Source: Mycobacterium sp. ITM-2016-00316
GTDB lineage: Bacteria; Actinomycetota; Actinomycetes; Mycobacteriales; Mycobacteriaceae
Direction: 5' to 3'
Assembly (NCBI RefSeq): GCF_002968335.2
Contig: NZ_CP134398.1
Coordinates: 4,030,001 to 4,094,000, forward strand
DNA length: 64,000 nucleotides
The notes below the pieces were generated by a model that saw nothing but the letters and a program-made list of their open reading frames with translations, did not search any database and was not told the DNA's origin. A program made the position numbers and the translations under genes. Below, in pieces: positions 25,495-36,195 of this stretch. Each line of letters begins with the position of its first letter. Position 1 is the first letter of the stretch.

Positions 25495-27467
25495 TGCTGA
25501 GTCTCCTTTGCTGCGGTGATTCGGGCCAGCGGCTGGCCCACCTTGACCTGATCGCCCACGGCGACGAGAAGTTCGACCACCCCGTCGACGGGGGCGGACA
25601 ACGCGTGTTCCATCTTCATGGCCTCCACCGTGACCACGACGGTGCCCGAGGTGACATCGGCGCCGTCGGTGACGCCGGTGGCGACAACAGAACCCGGCAT
25701 CGGGCTGAGCAGTTCGGCATCACCGGCGTGTTCGTCATCGGGACGCACCGGCGCCTCACGCACCTCGTGTACCGCGATGGTGCGCTTCGGCCCGGCCAGC
25801 CAGACATACCCGCCCTCGGCGGCCGCCACGTACTCGACGCCGATGTCGTCGACGGTGAGGTTCAGCAGCCGGCCTCGGCGCCCCGCGCTGAACCGATAGG
25901 TCGCGCCGTGTTCGACCTCAGCGGTCGCGGACGCGGGGGTGCCGGTGATGCGGACATGATCTACCCGCGCGCCGGCGCCGAGCCGGATGACCGTCGGCGC
26001 GGCTGTACCGGTGCGCCAGCCCGAGGGCACCGACCACAGATTGCCGTCCGCCGCCGCCCAGGTGTCCAGCCAGCGGTAGGTGGCAGCGGCGACCAATTCC
26101 TCGTCGGTGGGTTGGGGCGCAACGTAATCGGGGGTGCGCCGGTCCAGTAAGCCGGTGTCCAGCCGGCCGGCGGCGACATCCTCATCGGCGAGCAGGAACC
26201 GCAGGAAGTCGATATTGGTGGTCACACCCAGCACCGCGGTCTCGATCAGCGCACGGTCCAGACCGCGCAGTGCCGCGTTCCGGTCCTCACCGTAGGCGAT
26301 GACCTTGGCCAGCATGGGGTCGTAGTCACTGCCCACCACGGTGCCCGGGTAGATCCCCGAATCGACCCGCGCGTCGGCAGGTTCGACCACGTCCAGCACC
26401 GTGCCGCCGGTAGGCAGGAAACCGTTTCCGGGATCCTCGGAGTACACCCGGGCCTCGATCGCATGGCCCGTCAGCATGATGTCGGTCTGGGCGATCCCGA
26501 GTTCGGCGCCGGCGGCGATACGGACCTGCTGGGCAACGAGATCCACGCCGGTGACCAGTTCGGTCACCGGGTGTTCGACCTGCAGGCGGGTGTTCATCTC
26601 CATGAAGAAGAACTCGTCGGGGGCATCGGCGGACACGATGAACTCGACGGTCCCGGCGCCGGTGTAGTTGACGCTGCGCGCGGTGTTGCAGGCGGCCTCG
26701 CCGATGCGGGCGCGAGTCGCCGCGTCCAGCAGCGGCGAGGGCGCTTCCTCGATGACCTTCTGATGACGGCGCTGCAGGCTGCACTCCCGCTCCCCGAGAT
26801 GGATCACGTTGCCATGTCCGTCGGCGAGCACCTGCACCTCGATATGGCGGGGGCGCAACACGAACCGCTCCAGGAACAGCGTGTCGTCACCGAACGCCGA
26901 TGCCGCCTCGCGGCGCGCACTTGTCAGCGCCGCCGGAAGTTCTGCCGCGTCGTGCACGACGCGCATACCCTTTCCCCCGCCGCCGGCCGACGGTTTGACC
27001 AGGACCGGGAAGCCAACCCGGGGCGCCCCGGCGATCAGATCGTCATCGGTCAGACCCGGTCGCGAAATACCAGGCACCACCGGCACATCGAACTCCGAGA
27101 CCGCCGCCTTGGCCGCGATCTTGTCCCCCATGGTCTTGATCGCCGCCACCGGCGGACCGATGAACACGATGCCCGCGGCGTGCAGGGCGGCCGCGAATTC
27201 GGCGTTTTCGGCCAGGAATCCGTATCCGGGATGCACCGCCTGGGCTCCGGTGCGCCGCGCGGCCGAGACGATGGCCTCGATGTCGAGATAGCTCTGACGT
27301 GCCGGAGCCGGCCCGATGCGCACCGCGGTGTCGGCCTCACGGACGTGCCGCGCACCGGCGTCGGCATCGCTGTACACCGCGACCGAACGGATACCCATAT
27401 CGCGCAGGGTGCGGATGACCCGTACCGCGATCTCACCGCGGTTGGCGACCAAAACTGTGTTGAACAT
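25491..27467 (-). CDS. accA1: Acyl-CoA carboxylase alpha subunit AccA1 (3-methylcrotonyl-CoA carboxylase)
   Basis: A 658-residue biotin carboxylase/biotin carrier subunit. The biotin carboxylase half starts [20 protein letters not shown], has the ATP-grasp glycine loop [11 protein letters not shown], and [15 protein letters not shown]. The C-terminal carrier domain has the biotinyl-Lys motif EAMKMEH about 40 residues from the end. With AccD1 it carboxylates 3-methylcrotonyl-CoA. The start is remarkable: three 33-bp tandem repeats precede ATG 27467, each carrying another in-frame ATG or GTG (27500, 27533, 27566), and a GTG at 27575 overlaps the accD1 stop. ATG 27467 is chosen because the M. 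tuberculosis protein begins [12 protein letters not shown]. Confidence 0.93.
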   Translation of the reverse strand: MFNTVLVANRGEIAVRVIRTLRDMGIRSVAVYSDADAGARHVREADTAVRIGPAPARQSYLDIEAIVSAARRTGAQAVHPGYGFLAENAEFAAALHAAGIVFIGPPVAAIKTMGDKIAAKAAVSEFDVPVVPGISRPGLTDDDLIAGAPRVGFPVLVKPSAGGGGKGMRVVHDAAELPAALTSARREAASAFGDDTLFLERFVLRPRHIEVQVLADGHGNVIHLGERECSLQRRHQKVIEEAPSPLLDAATRARIGEAACNTARSVNYTGAGTVEFIVSADAPDEFFFMEMNTRLQVEHPVTELVTGVDLVAQQVRIAAGAELGIAQTDIMLTGHAIEARVYSEDPGNGFLPTGGTVLDVVEPADARVDSGIYPGTVVGSDYDPMLAKVIAYGEDRNAALRGLDRALIETAVLGVTTNIDFLRFLLADEDVAAGRLDTGLLDRRTPDYVAPQPTDEELVAAATYRWLDTWAAADGNLWSVPSGWRTGTAAPTVIRLGAGARVDHVRITGTPASATAEVEHGATYRFSAGRRGRLLNLTVDDIGVEYVAAAEGGYVWLAGPKRTIAVHEVREAPVRPDDEHAGDAELLSPMPGSVVATGVTDGADVTSGTVVVTVEAMKMEHALSAPVDGVVELLVAVGDQVKVGQPLARITAAKETQQ

Positions 27468-27566
27468 CCCGTCGCTCCGCTCGCCCCGAGTGTTGAACAT
27501 CCCGTCGCTCCGCTCGCCCCGAGTGTTGAACATCCCGCCGCTCCGCTCGCCCCGAGTCTTGAACAC
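27457..27566 (-). repeat. 33-bp tandem repeats duplicating the accA1 start region
   Basis: On the minus strand, units of the form (A/G)TGTTCAA(C/G)ACTCGGGGCG... (33 bp) occur three times in a row and end in the first 11 bp of a fourth copy, which is the true accA1 start (ATGTTCAACAC). The two units nearest the gene are identical; the outermost differs by a few bases. The period is a multiple of 3, so all units stay in frame and encode [11 protein letters not shown]. Confidence 0.92.
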
Positions 27567-27571
27567 GTCCC

Positions 27572-29149
<1,578 letters not shown>

Positions 29150-29155
29150 TACGAT
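29150..29155 (+). promoter_or_regulatory. Putative -10 of the tetR gene
   Basis: TACGAT fits TANNNT and sits between the two operator-like palindromes, so either bound site would block it. Confidence 0.35.
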
Positions 29156-29174
29156 GTTAATTGCCACTAACTCA
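29153..29174. promoter_or_regulatory. Operator-like palindrome 2
   Basis: The right half ACTAACTCA is identical to site 1, while the left half is degenerate (GATGTTAAT). It ends 28 nt before the preferred tetR start at 29203. Confidence 0.65.
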
Positions 29175-29202
29175 AATGTCTATGGGCGGGACGGAGCCGG
29201 GC

Positions 29203-29793
29203 ATGAACACTGAGACTCCGCGCAGCAGGGCCAAATCCGATCGCAGGACCCAACTCATCGCCGCCGCGGAACGGCTGGTCGCCGAACACGGCTACCTGTC
29301 GGTCCGGCTGGAGGACATCGGCGCCGCGGCGGGGGTCAGCGGGCCGGCGATCTACCGGCACTTCCCCAACAAGGAAGCACTGCTGGTCGAACTGCTGGTC
29401 GGCATCAGCACCCGGCTGCTCGCCGGGGCCCGCGAGGTGGTCGCGGACTCCGCCGACGCCGGAGCCGCGCTGGACGGACTGATCGACTTCCACCTCGACT
29501 TCGTGCTCGGCGAATCGGACCTGATCCGCATCCAGGACCGCGACCTGGGCCACCTCCCGTCCGCGGCCAAACGCCAGGTCCGCAAGGCGCAGCGGCAATA
29601 CGTCGAGATCTGGGTCGACGTGCTGCGGCAGGCCGATGCTCGCCTGGACGAGGCCGAGGCCCGACTCAAGGCGCACGCCGTCTTCGGCCTGCTCAACTCC
29701 ACCCCGCACAGCGTCAAAATGCCCAGTACAGACCATGCCTCGCGGAGCATCCTGCGCGCCATGACCGTCGCGGCCCTGGCGGCCGCGCGCTGA
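29203..29793 (+). CDS. TetR-family repressor of the branched-chain keto acid operon (BkaR-like)
   Basis: About 196 residues. The N-terminal helix-turn-helix is clear: RTQLIAAAERLVAEHGYLSVRLEDIGAAAGVSGPAIYRHF, a typical TetR recognition segment. The C-terminal ligand domain is helical and has RIQDRDLGHL. By position it is the ortholog of Rv2506, known as BkaR in mycobacteria and linked to branched-chain keto acid genes. ATG 29203 is chosen for GGAG 8 nt upstream; ATG 29176 or 29182 would also work. Divergent from accD1, with two palindromes between. Confidence 0.88.
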   Translation: MNTETPRSRAKSDRRTQLIAAAERLVAEHGYLSVRLEDIGAAAGVSGPAIYRHFPNKEALLVELLVGISTRLLAGAREVVADSADAGAALDGLIDFHLDFVLGESDLIRIQDRDLGHLPSAAKRQVRKAQRQYVEIWVDVLRQADARLDEAEARLKAHAVFGLLNSTPHSVKMPSTDHASRSILRAMTVAALAAAR

Positions 29794-29810
29794 GTTGCGC
29801 TCGGGCACAG

Positions 29811-29824
29811 CGACCGATCGGTCG
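29811..29824. promoter_or_regulatory. 14-bp perfect palindrome upstream of the MmpS-like gene
   Basis: CGACCGATCGGTCG is a perfect palindrome 49 nt before ATG 29874 and just after the tetR stop. It could be a regulator site or a chance GC-rich palindrome. Confidence 0.35.
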
Positions 29825-29873
29825 GCACCGATTCCCAGCCCACGCGGGTAGCGTGTGAGCACATGAGGTGGCA

Positions 29874-30623
29874 ATGACCGATTCTCCACGCAGAGACGAG
29901 CCGACGCAGCGGCTCGACGGTGGCCATTCCGGATATTCGGGCTACTCGGATCCCGCCTACTCGGGTCAGCCCCCGTACGGCGTGCGCCCCACCGAGCAGC
30001 TGCCGTCGTATCCGGCATACGGATACGACCAGTACGGCGGCGGTTCCTACGGCGGACCACCGCCGCCACCGGGCGCCCCACCGCCGGAACCCCCCGGCAC
30101 ACCGCGCTGGTTGTGGATCGTCGCCGCCGTCGCCGTGGTCACCGTCATCGGCCTGGTCATCGCGCTGGTGATCGTGAACAGCTCCCAGCAGCAGACCGTC
30201 GTCGCCCCGGTGCCCACCCTGTCCGAGCCCAGCATCGCCGAGCCGACGCTGAGCACCGCCCCGCCGACCACCACACGCCGCCCGACCACCACCAGCCGTC
30301 CCGCCCCGACGACCACCACGACACCGTCGGTCCCAGGCGGGTCGACGGTGCCCGGCGCCACCGAAAGCGTGACCTACAACGTCACCGGCGAGGGGCGGGC
30401 CATCAACGTCACCTACGTCGATGACGGAGGTGTGCTGCAGACCGAGTTCAACGTGCTGCTGCCGTGGAGCAAGACGGTCAATCTGGCCCAGCCGGCCAAA
30501 CGGTCGGCCAGCGTCACCATCATCAACGTCGGGCGCGAGGTCAACTGCTCGATCAGCATCGACGGCGCCGAGATTCAGCAGCGCACCGGATCCGGTCTGA
30601 CGATCTGCAGCCCGATCGGCTAA
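29874..30623 (+). CDS. Proline-rich membrane protein with MmpS-like C-terminal domain
   Basis: A 249-residue protein (Rv2507 type). Residues 1-78 are a cytosolic Tyr/Gly/Pro-rich tail (YSGYSDPAYSGQPPYG, then PPPPPGAPPPEPP). A single membrane helix spans about 79-102. A Thr/Pro linker follows, and an extracytoplasmic beta domain of about 90 residues starts at VTYNVTGEGRAINVTYVDDGG and contains two Cys (VNCSISI, LTICSPIG). The last domain resembles MmpS-family proteins that assist lipid or siderophore export. ATG 29874 has GAGG 5 nt upstream. The stop overlaps the convergent MFS gene by 4 nt. Confidence 0.82.
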   Translation: MTDSPRRDEPTQRLDGGHSGYSGYSDPAYSGQPPYGVRPTEQLPSYPAYGYDQYGGGSYGGPPPPPGAPPPEPPGTPRWLWIVAAVAVVTVIGLVIALVIVNSSQQQTVVAPVPTLSEPSIAEPTLSTAPPTTTRRPTTTSRPAPTTTTTPSVPGGSTVPGATESVTYNVTGEGRAINVTYVDDGGVLQTEFNVLLPWSKTVNLAQPAKRSASVTIINVGREVNCSISIDGAEIQQRTGSGLTICSPIG

Positions 30624-31924
30624 ACCGGTTGGGCGGCAGGTCGGGTGCGCACGCCCAGCATCAAGAACAGACCCAGCGCCAGCACCACGCACAGCCCACC
30701 CATGCCGGCGCGATCGGTGCCGAAGGCGTCGATGAACACGAAGAACAGCCACGGCGCCAGCGGGGCGGCCGCGCGGCCGGTCGTCGTGTAGAGGCCGAAC
30801 GCGACGCCCTCCTTGCCCTCGGTGGACATCCGAAGCATCTGGGTGCGCGCCGCCGACAGGGTCGGGCCGATGAACAGGCACAGCAGCAGCCCGCAGATCC
30901 AGAACGCCAGCTGCCCGGACAGCGTCATCAACGTCAGCCCGACCGCGATCATCAACGTCAGCGCGCAGACGATGACAGGCTTGGCGCCGAACCGATCATC
31001 GAGCAGCCCACCGGCCACCGCCCCGATGGCCGCCACCAGACATGCGCAGACCCCGAACAGCAGCACGCTGGCCGGTGAGATGCCGTACACGTTGACCCCC
31101 AGCACCGCCCCGAAGGTGAACACCCCGGTGAGCCCGTCCCGGAAGACCGCGCTGGCGATCAGGTAGTAGACGACGTTGCGATCGCGCCGCCATTCGCTTT
31201 TCACCTCCGTCCACAGCACCCGGTAGGAGGCGAAGAAGCCGATGGCACGGTAGTTCTCGTCGGCCGGCGGCGACGGCGCCCTCAGCAGCAGGGGCGCCGC
31301 GAACGCGGCGAACCAGACCGCCGTGAGCAGCATCGCGGCACTGACGTTCTGTCCGTCGTCGGTGGGCAGCCCGAGGACGCCGCCGTCGCCGGAGATGAAG
31401 GCCACGTAGACGATCAGCAGCAATCCGACGGTGCCGGCATAGCCGACCGCCAGGCCCGCACCGGATACCCGACCGGAGTTCTGCGGTGTCGTGAGCTGAC
31501 TGAGCATCGCGTTGTAGGGCACGGTGGCCAGGTCATTGCACGCCGCCGCCAGGGCCAGCAGAGCCAGCCCGGCGAACAGATACCGGTAGTCCGCCCGGAT
31601 CAGGCTCATCGAGGCCGCCAGGATCACCACGACGCTGGTCAGCAGGGCGAGTGCGCGACGGCGACGGTGCGGGGCGTTGACCCAGATGCCGGTCACCGGC
31701 GCCAGCAGCGCCACGATGACACCGGCCACCGTCAGCGCCCGGCCCAGCCAGCTGGCCGGGGTGGTGTCCCCCGGCAGACCCTCACCGACCGCGCTGGTCA
31801 GATACACCGAGAAGACGAAGGTGACCACGATGGCGTTCAGGCCGGTGGCCCCGCAGTCGTAGAGAACCCAGGACAGAATCTGTGACCGCCGGGCCGAAGC
31901 TGGCGCCGACCCGGGGCTGCTCAT
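30620..31924 (-). CDS. MFS transporter (Atg22/UMF1-like)
   Basis: A 434-residue, about 12-helix membrane protein (Rv2508c type). The N-terminal ILSWVLYDCGATGLNAIVVTFVFSVYL and the loop ATVPYNAMLSQLT are typical of the vacuole-effluxer-like MFS group, which has been linked to amino acid export in fungi. The substrate here is unknown. ATG 31924 starts the protein; a longer frame reaching 32500 runs antisense through cmrA and is not real. Divergent from cmrA by 33 nt. Confidence 0.85.
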   Translation of the reverse strand: MSSPGSAPASARRSQILSWVLYDCGATGLNAIVVTFVFSVYLTSAVGEGLPGDTTPASWLGRALTVAGVIVALLAPVTGIWVNAPHRRRRALALLTSVVVILAASMSLIRADYRYLFAGLALLALAAACNDLATVPYNAMLSQLTTPQNSGRVSGAGLAVGYAGTVGLLLIVYVAFISGDGGVLGLPTDDGQNVSAAMLLTAVWFAAFAAPLLLRAPSPPADENYRAIGFFASYRVLWTEVKSEWRRDRNVVYYLIASAVFRDGLTGVFTFGAVLGVNVYGISPASVLLFGVCACLVAAIGAVAGGLLDDRFGAKPVIVCALTLMIAVGLTLMTLSGQLAFWICGLLLCLFIGPTLSAARTQMLRMSTEGKEGVAFGLYTTTGRAAAPLAPWLFFVFIDAFGTDRAGMGGLCVVLALGLFLMLGVRTRPAAQPV

Positions 31925-31945
31925 GGGCGCCACCCTAATGGTCCC

Positions 31946-31951
31946 TACGAT
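31946..31951 (+). promoter_or_regulatory. Putative leaderless-promoter -10 (cmrA)
   Basis: TACGAT fits TANNNT, exactly 6 nt before ATG 31958; no Shine-Dalgarno sequence is present. Confidence 0.5.
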
Positions 31952-31957
31952 TTCTCC

Positions 31958-32764
31958 ATGCCTGTACCCGCGCCCCATCCCGACGCCCGCGCAGTCGTCA
32001 CCGGAGCCTCCCAGGGCATCGGTGAGGCCCTGGCCTTCGATCTGGCCGCCCGCGGCCACCACCTGATCATCACCGCACGCCGCGGCGAGGTGCTCACCGA
32101 GCTCGCCGCACGGATCACCGAACGGCACGGTGTGACCGTCGAGGTGCGGGCGGTGGACCTCGCCGACCCGGCGGCCCGCGACGTGCTGTGCGACGAGCTC
32201 GCCGGCCGCAACATCTCCATCCTGTGCGCCAATGCCGGGACGGCGACCTTCGGCCCGCTGGCCAAGCTCGACCCGGCCGGCGAGAAAGCCCAGGTTCAGC
32301 TCAATGCCATTGCCGTGCACGACCTTTGCCTCGCGGTGCTGCCCGGCATGCTGGCACGCAAAGCCGGCGGCATCCTGATCTCGGGCTCGGCGGCGGGCAA
32401 CTCCCCGATCCCCAACAACGCCACCTACGCGGCGACCAAGGCCTTCGCGAACACCTTCAGCGAGTCGCTGCGCGGTGAGGTCAAGAAAGACGGCGTGCAC
32501 GTCACGCTGCTGGCGCCGGGCCCCGTGCGCACCGAGCTACCGGATGTCTCCGAGCAGTCGCTGGTGGAGCGGCTGATCCCGGACTTCCTCTGGATCGACA
32601 CCGAGTACACCGCCAAGGTGTCGCTGGACGCGTTGGAAGCCAACAAGATGCGCATCGTGCCGGGCCTGACGTCCAAGGCGATGTCGGTGGCCAGCGGCTA
32701 CGCACCGCGGGCCATCGTCACCCCGATCGTCGGCGCGGTCTACAAGAAGCTCGGCGGCCAGTAG
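31958..32764 (+). CDS. cmrA: Mycolate reductase CmrA (short-chain dehydrogenase)
   Basis: A 268-residue SDR (Rv2509 type). It has TGASQGIG for NADPH, LCANAGTATFG (NAG motif), ISGSAAG with the catalytic Ser, and YAATK with Tyr and Lys. In corynebacteria and mycobacteria this protein reduces the beta-keto mycolate formed by Pks13, the last step of mycolic acid synthesis. Identification rests on sequence pattern plus position between the Rv2508c-type and Rv2510c-type genes. A strong inverted repeat follows the stop. Confidence 0.88.
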   Translation: MPVPAPHPDARAVVTGASQGIGEALAFDLAARGHHLIITARRGEVLTELAARITERHGVTVEVRAVDLADPAARDVLCDELAGRNISILCANAGTATFGPLAKLDPAGEKAQVQLNAIAVHDLCLAVLPGMLARKAGGILISGSAAGNSPIPNNATYAATKAFANTFSESLRGEVKKDGVHVTLLAPGPVRTELPDVSEQSLVERLIPDFLWIDTEYTAKVSLDALEANKMRIVPGLTSKAMSVASGYAPRAIVTPIVGAVYKKLGGQ

Positions 32765-32775
32765 CCGTCGCTGCC

Positions 32776-32838
32776 CGCCGAAACTGTGTTCCAGACGGCG
32801 ACGTTCGAGTAACGACCGTCTGGAACACAGTTTCGGCG
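32776..32838. terminator. 23-bp perfect inverted repeat between convergent genes
   Basis: Arms 32776-32798 and 32816-32838 are perfectly complementary over 23 bp (core GAAACTGTGTTCCAGACGG), with a 17-nt loop. It fills the gap between the stops of cmrA (plus) and the HerA-like gene (minus), so it can end transcription from both sides. There is no U-tract on either strand. Confidence 0.75.
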
Positions 32839-32845
32839 CTACCGG

Positions 32846-34429
32846 TCAGCGGCGCCGCCGCCCGGTGCCGAAGATGCTGCGGGTGATCTCGCGGCCGATC
32901 ACCGTGCCGGCCGATCGCATCGCACTCTTGAACGCCGGGCTGGCAGCCATCTTGTCCAGCAGGCTCGGCTCGGCGGTGCCGCGCGATTTCACCGCGCCGC
33001 CGGCCTCGGCCGAACCACCCGAGGTGGGCAGCGGCGGCGGCAACTGGTCCGCCGGCGCGGGTTCGGGCGGGGCGAGACGCGCGGTGAGCCGTTCATAGGC
33101 CGATTCGCGGTCGATGGTCTGCCCGTAGGTGGCCTGCAGTGGGCTGGCGGCCGCGACGGCCTTGATGGCGTCCGGACCGATGGTGTCCATCAGTGAACGC
33201 GGTGCCCGCATGCGGGTCCACGCCACCGGCGTCGGCGCGCCCTTCTCAGACAGCACGGTGACGATGGCCTCCCCGATGCCCAGTGAGGTCAGCGCACTCT
33301 CCAGGTCGTAGACCGTGGTCTTGGGGTAGGTGCGCGCCGTCTTGGACAGCGCCTTCTGATCGTCGGGGGTGAACGCCCGCAACGCGTGCTGCACCCGGGC
33401 ACCGAGCTGGCTGAGCACATCGTTGGGCACGTCGGTGGGCAGTTGGGTGCAGAAGAACACGCCGACGCCCTTGGACCGGATGAGCTTCACGGTCTGCTCG
33501 ACCTGCTGCAGGAAGGCCTTGGACGCGTCGTCGAACAGCAGGTGCGCCTCGTCGAAGAAGAACACCAGCTTGGGTTTGTCGACGTCGCCGACCTCGGGCA
33601 GCGTGGTGAACAGATCGGCCAGCACCCACATCAGGAAGGTGGAGAACATCACCGGCCGGGCGGCCTGGGCGCCCAGCTCCAGCAGCGAGATGACACCGCG
33701 GCCCTGCGCGTCCAGGCGGATCAGGTCCTTGGGCTCCAGTTCGGGCTCGCCGAAGAAGGTGTCGGCACCCTCGGCCTCCAGGTTGACCAGGGCGCGCAGA
33801 ATGACCCCGGCCGTCGTCGTCGACACCGCGCCCAGCGCCTTGAGTTCGGGCTTGCCCTCATCGCTGGTGATGAACTGGATGACCGCGCGCAGATCCTTGA
33901 GATCCAGCAGGGCCAGGCCCTTCTGGTCGGCCCAGTGGAAGATCAGCCCGAGCGTGGACTCCTGGGTAGCGTTGAGCCCCAGCACCTTTGACAACAGAAT
34001 CGGCCCGAAGCTGGTGATGGTGGCCCGCACCGGCACCCCGATGCCCTCGGTGCCCAGCGACAGGAACTCCACCGGGTAGGCGGTGCCGGCCCACGTGTCA
34101 CCGGTATCTGCCGCGCGTTGCGCGATCTTGTCGTTGTCCTCCCCCGGCCGCGACAGCCCGGACAGATCGCCCTTCACATCGGCCATCAGCACCGGCACGC
34201 CCGCGGCTGAGAGCTGCTCGGCCATCACCTGCAGGGACTTGGTCTTGCCGGTGCCGGTCGCCCCGGCGACCAGTCCGTGCCGGTTGATCATCGCCAACGG
34301 AATCCGCACCTGTGCGCCCGGATCGACGACTCCGTCGACGACGACGGCGCCCAGTTCCAAAGCCTGGCCTTCAACGGCATAACCTGCGGCGATCTGCTGT
34401 GCCGGGGTCGCGGTCGATTCTGCGGTCAT
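32846..34429 (-). CDS. HerA-like P-loop ATPase (DUF853 family)
   Basis: A 527-residue protein (Rv2510c type). Walker A GATGTGKT is at residues 56-63, Walker B is [13 protein letters not shown], and an Arg-finger-like segment is [18 protein letters not shown]. The family (YjgR-like, HerA/FtsK superfamily) forms hexameric ring ATPases of unclear function. The C-terminus is a Pro/Gly linker plus a basic tail ending GTGRRRR. ATG 34429 is preceded by TAGTGT on the minus strand 7 nt upstream, so the message may be leaderless. The frame continuing to 35155 is antisense to orn and was rejected. Confidence 0.86.
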   Translation of the reverse strand: MTAESTATPAQQIAAGYAVEGQALELGAVVVDGVVDPGAQVRIPLAMINRHGLVAGATGTGKTKSLQVMAEQLSAAGVPVLMADVKGDLSGLSRPGEDNDKIAQRAADTGDTWAGTAYPVEFLSLGTEGIGVPVRATITSFGPILLSKVLGLNATQESTLGLIFHWADQKGLALLDLKDLRAVIQFITSDEGKPELKALGAVSTTTAGVILRALVNLEAEGADTFFGEPELEPKDLIRLDAQGRGVISLLELGAQAARPVMFSTFLMWVLADLFTTLPEVGDVDKPKLVFFFDEAHLLFDDASKAFLQQVEQTVKLIRSKGVGVFFCTQLPTDVPNDVLSQLGARVQHALRAFTPDDQKALSKTARTYPKTTVYDLESALTSLGIGEAIVTVLSEKGAPTPVAWTRMRAPRSLMDTIGPDAIKAVAAASPLQATYGQTIDRESAYERLTARLAPPEPAPADQLPPPLPTSGGSAEAGGAVKSRGTAEPSLLDKMAASPAFKSAMRSAGTVIGREITRSIFGTGRRRR

Positions 34430-34436
34430 GGGCCAG

Positions 34437-34442
34437 ACACTA
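34437..34442 (-). promoter_or_regulatory. Putative leaderless-promoter -10 (HerA-like gene)
   Basis: The minus strand reads TAGTGT, 7 nt before ATG 34429. Confidence 0.4.
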
Positions 34443-34484
34443 CTGAACAGGCAGGTGCGGGCAGCAACGTGCCGGTGGTGCGAA

Positions 34485-34490
34485 TACTGT
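34485..34490 (+). promoter_or_regulatory. Putative -10 (orn)
   Basis: TACTGT fits TANNNT, 8 nt before the GTG start of orn, giving an almost leaderless message. The divergent HerA-like promoter lies about 45 nt away. Confidence 0.4.
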
Positions 34491-34498
34491 GGATCCCC

Positions 34499-35128
34499 GT
34501 GCGTGAAGAACTGGTGTGGATCGACTGTGAGATGACCGGGCTCGACCTGAAGTCCGACAAGCTCATCGAGATTGCGGCGTTGGTCACCGACGCCGACCTC
34601 AACGTGCTCGGTGACGGTATCGACGTGGTGATCCATGCCGAGCCCGACGACCTGTCCGGGATGGTCGAGGTGGTGGCGAAGATGCACGCCAAGTCCGGGC
34701 TGGACAAGGAGGTGCTGGCCTCCGACATCGACATGGCCACCGCCGAGAAGATGGTTCTCGACTACATCCGCAGTCACGTCAAATCGGCGAATACCGCTCC
34801 GCTGTGCGGCAATTCGATCGCCACCGACCGCGGGTTCATCGCCCGCGACATGCCGACGCTGGACAGCTTCCTGCACTACCGGATGATCGACGTCAGCTCC
34901 ATCAAGGAACTGTGCCGGCGCTGGTACCCGCGCATCTACTTCGGCCAGCCGGAGAAGGGCCTCGCCCACCGTGCCCTGGCCGACATCCACGAGTCGATTC
35001 AGGAGCTCAAGTACTACCGGCAGACCGCCTTCGTGGCCGCCCCCGGGCCGACTACCAGCGAGATCGCCGCCGTCGCGGCCGAGCTCGGGCCGGCGGGCAG
35101 CGCGCCGAAGGAATCCGATTCGGCTTAA
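34499..35128 (+). CDS. orn: Oligoribonuclease
   Basis: A 209-residue DEDDh 3'-5' exoribonuclease (Rv2511 type). The ExoI motif is [10 protein letters not shown] (Asp9, Glu11), ExoII has [10 protein letters not shown], and ExoIII is AHRALADI with the catalytic His and Asp. It degrades di- to penta-ribonucleotides, including pGpG from c-di-GMP turnover. The GTG at 34499 gives the canonical [14 protein letters not shown] start; the longer frame to 34277 overlaps the divergent gene and is not real. Confidence 0.95.
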   Translation: MREELVWIDCEMTGLDLKSDKLIEIAALVTDADLNVLGDGIDVVIHAEPDDLSGMVEVVAKMHAKSGLDKEVLASDIDMATAEKMVLDYIRSHVKSANTAPLCGNSIATDRGFIARDMPTLDSFLHYRMIDVSSIKELCRRWYPRIYFGQPEKGLAHRALADIHESIQELKYYRQTAFVAAPGPTTSEIAAVAAELGPAGSAPKESDSA

Positions 35129-35142
35129 CGGCCCCGATACGG

Positions 35143-35148
35143 TTAAGA
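35143..35148 (+). promoter_or_regulatory. Putative -10 of tRNA-His
   Basis: TAAGAT fits TANNNT and lies 25 nt before the tRNA 5' end. Confidence 0.35.
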
Positions 35149-35173
35149 TCGTCAACGCCGCTGCGGCGGCAAT

Positions 35174-35247
35174 GGTGGCTGTAGTTCAGTTGGTAGAGCA
35201 CCAGGTTGTGATCCTGGCTGTCGCGGGTTCGAGTCCCGTCAGCCACC
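35174..35247 (+). tRNA. tRNA-His (anticodon GUG)
   Basis: The acceptor stem GTGGCTG (35175-35181) pairs with CAGCCAC (35240-35246). G35174 (the His-specific G-1) can face the discriminator C35247. The anticodon loop GTTGTGAT gives GTG, and the T arm is CGGGTTCGAGTCCCG. CCA is not encoded. Confidence 0.95.
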
Positions 35248-35253
35248 CGCGCA

Positions 35254-35281
35254 GGTGGGAGGGCCCTCGGGCCCTCCCACC
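35254..35281. terminator. Perfect GC-rich hairpin after tRNA-His
   Basis: GGTGGGAGGGCCC and GGGCCCTCCCACC (13-bp arms) surround a TC loop. It lies between the tRNA-His 3' end and the stop of the convergent SDR gene (35304), so it can serve both. Only a weak T-run (GTTTGCGTTT) follows on the plus strand. Confidence 0.75.
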
Positions 35282-35303
35282 GTTTGCGTTTCAGGGGTCC
35301 GCG

Positions 35304-36059
35304 CTAACCCCGCCGCACCCTGGGCGCCAACTGCACGACCTCGGGCACCACGCTGGGGTTCAGGTAGGCGGTGCCCACCAGTGAAACCAGGGTGTTGGCA
35401 ACGTCATTGAGCGCCGACATCTGCTCGGGCAGCTGGCCGTGCTTCGTCCACGACTTGAACAGCAGCGAGAGCAGTTCCCGGTCGGCGCCGCGCAGGATCT
35501 CGGTGTCCTCGGTGGGGCCGATACCGACCCGCACGATCGCCAGTTCGGGGTGCTCGCTGCGCCAGGAGTGCAGGATCTCGTTGAGCGCCGCCTTGCTGGC
35601 GTTGTAGGCCGCCACACCGGCCCGCGGCCGGCCGACATCGTGGCTGGAGGTGATCAGCACGACACCGGTGTCGGACAGGTGCGGCCGCACCGCCCGCAGC
35701 ACACTGTTCGCGCCCAGAGTGTTGACGTTGAAGGCGTGAATCCAGGTGGCGATATCGGTGTCCTCGATGTGTGCCATCGGGGCCACGGTGCTGGTGAACA
35801 CGACGGCGTCGAAGCCGCCCAGGCTCTCCGCGGCAGCGGCCACCACCCGGGTGATGGCCGCGGGGTCCTCGACGTCGAGTTCGAAGGCCGTGCCACCGGT
35901 CTGCTCGGCCAGCGCCTCCAGCAGGTCCATTCGACGCGCGGCCACCGCCACCTTGGCGCCGCGCTCCGCCGCGCGGATGGCGACCGCATGCCCGATCCCC
36001 GAAGAGGCACCGACAATGAGCACACGCAATCCGGCGATATCGGAACCTTCACCACTCAT
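35304..36059 (-). CDS. Short-chain dehydrogenase/reductase
   Basis: A 251-residue classical SDR: VGASSGIG cofactor loop, ELDVEDPAA, FNVNTLG, ITSSHDVG with the catalytic Ser, and YNASK with Tyr and Lys. The NNAG motif is replaced by FTSTVAP. The substrate is unknown. The start MSGEGSDIAGLRVLIVG at ATG 36059 is clear. It has no evident ortholog at this place in the M. tuberculosis order that I recall, so it belongs to a small accessory block with the next two genes. Confidence 0.82.
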   Translation of the reverse strand: MSGEGSDIAGLRVLIVGASSGIGHAVAIRAAERGAKVAVAARRMDLLEALAEQTGGTAFELDVEDPAAITRVVAAAAESLGGFDAVVFTSTVAPMAHIEDTDIATWIHAFNVNTLGANSVLRAVRPHLSDTGVVLITSSHDVGRPRAGVAAYNASKAALNEILHSWRSEHPELAIVRVGIGPTEDTEILRGADRELLSLLFKSWTKHGQLPEQMSALNDVANTLVSLVGTAYLNPSVVPEVVQLAPRVRRG

Positions 36060-36195
36060 GGTCTGTAGAGCTCGCTTTCCCTCGGTCGATCCGGGCTTAG
36101 GACACCCTTTGTTCGTCGGACAGTACCGCGCGCGATGAGTTCGGACCGCACAGTGGGTCTACACAGACACGAACCGCTGTGAAAGGAGACTCTTC

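Noticed and set aside
27457..27566. 33-bp repeats considered as a CRISPR fragment
   Set aside because: There are no spacers between units, and the repeats are in frame with accA1.
30620..32500. N-terminal extension of the MFS gene to 32500
   Set aside because: The extension is antisense to cmrA; the true start MSSPGSAPAS at 31924 precedes the first membrane helix.
32846..35155. Extension of the HerA-like gene to 35155
   Set aside because: The extra 240 codons are antisense to orn; ATG 34429 with a -10-like hexamer is the natural start.
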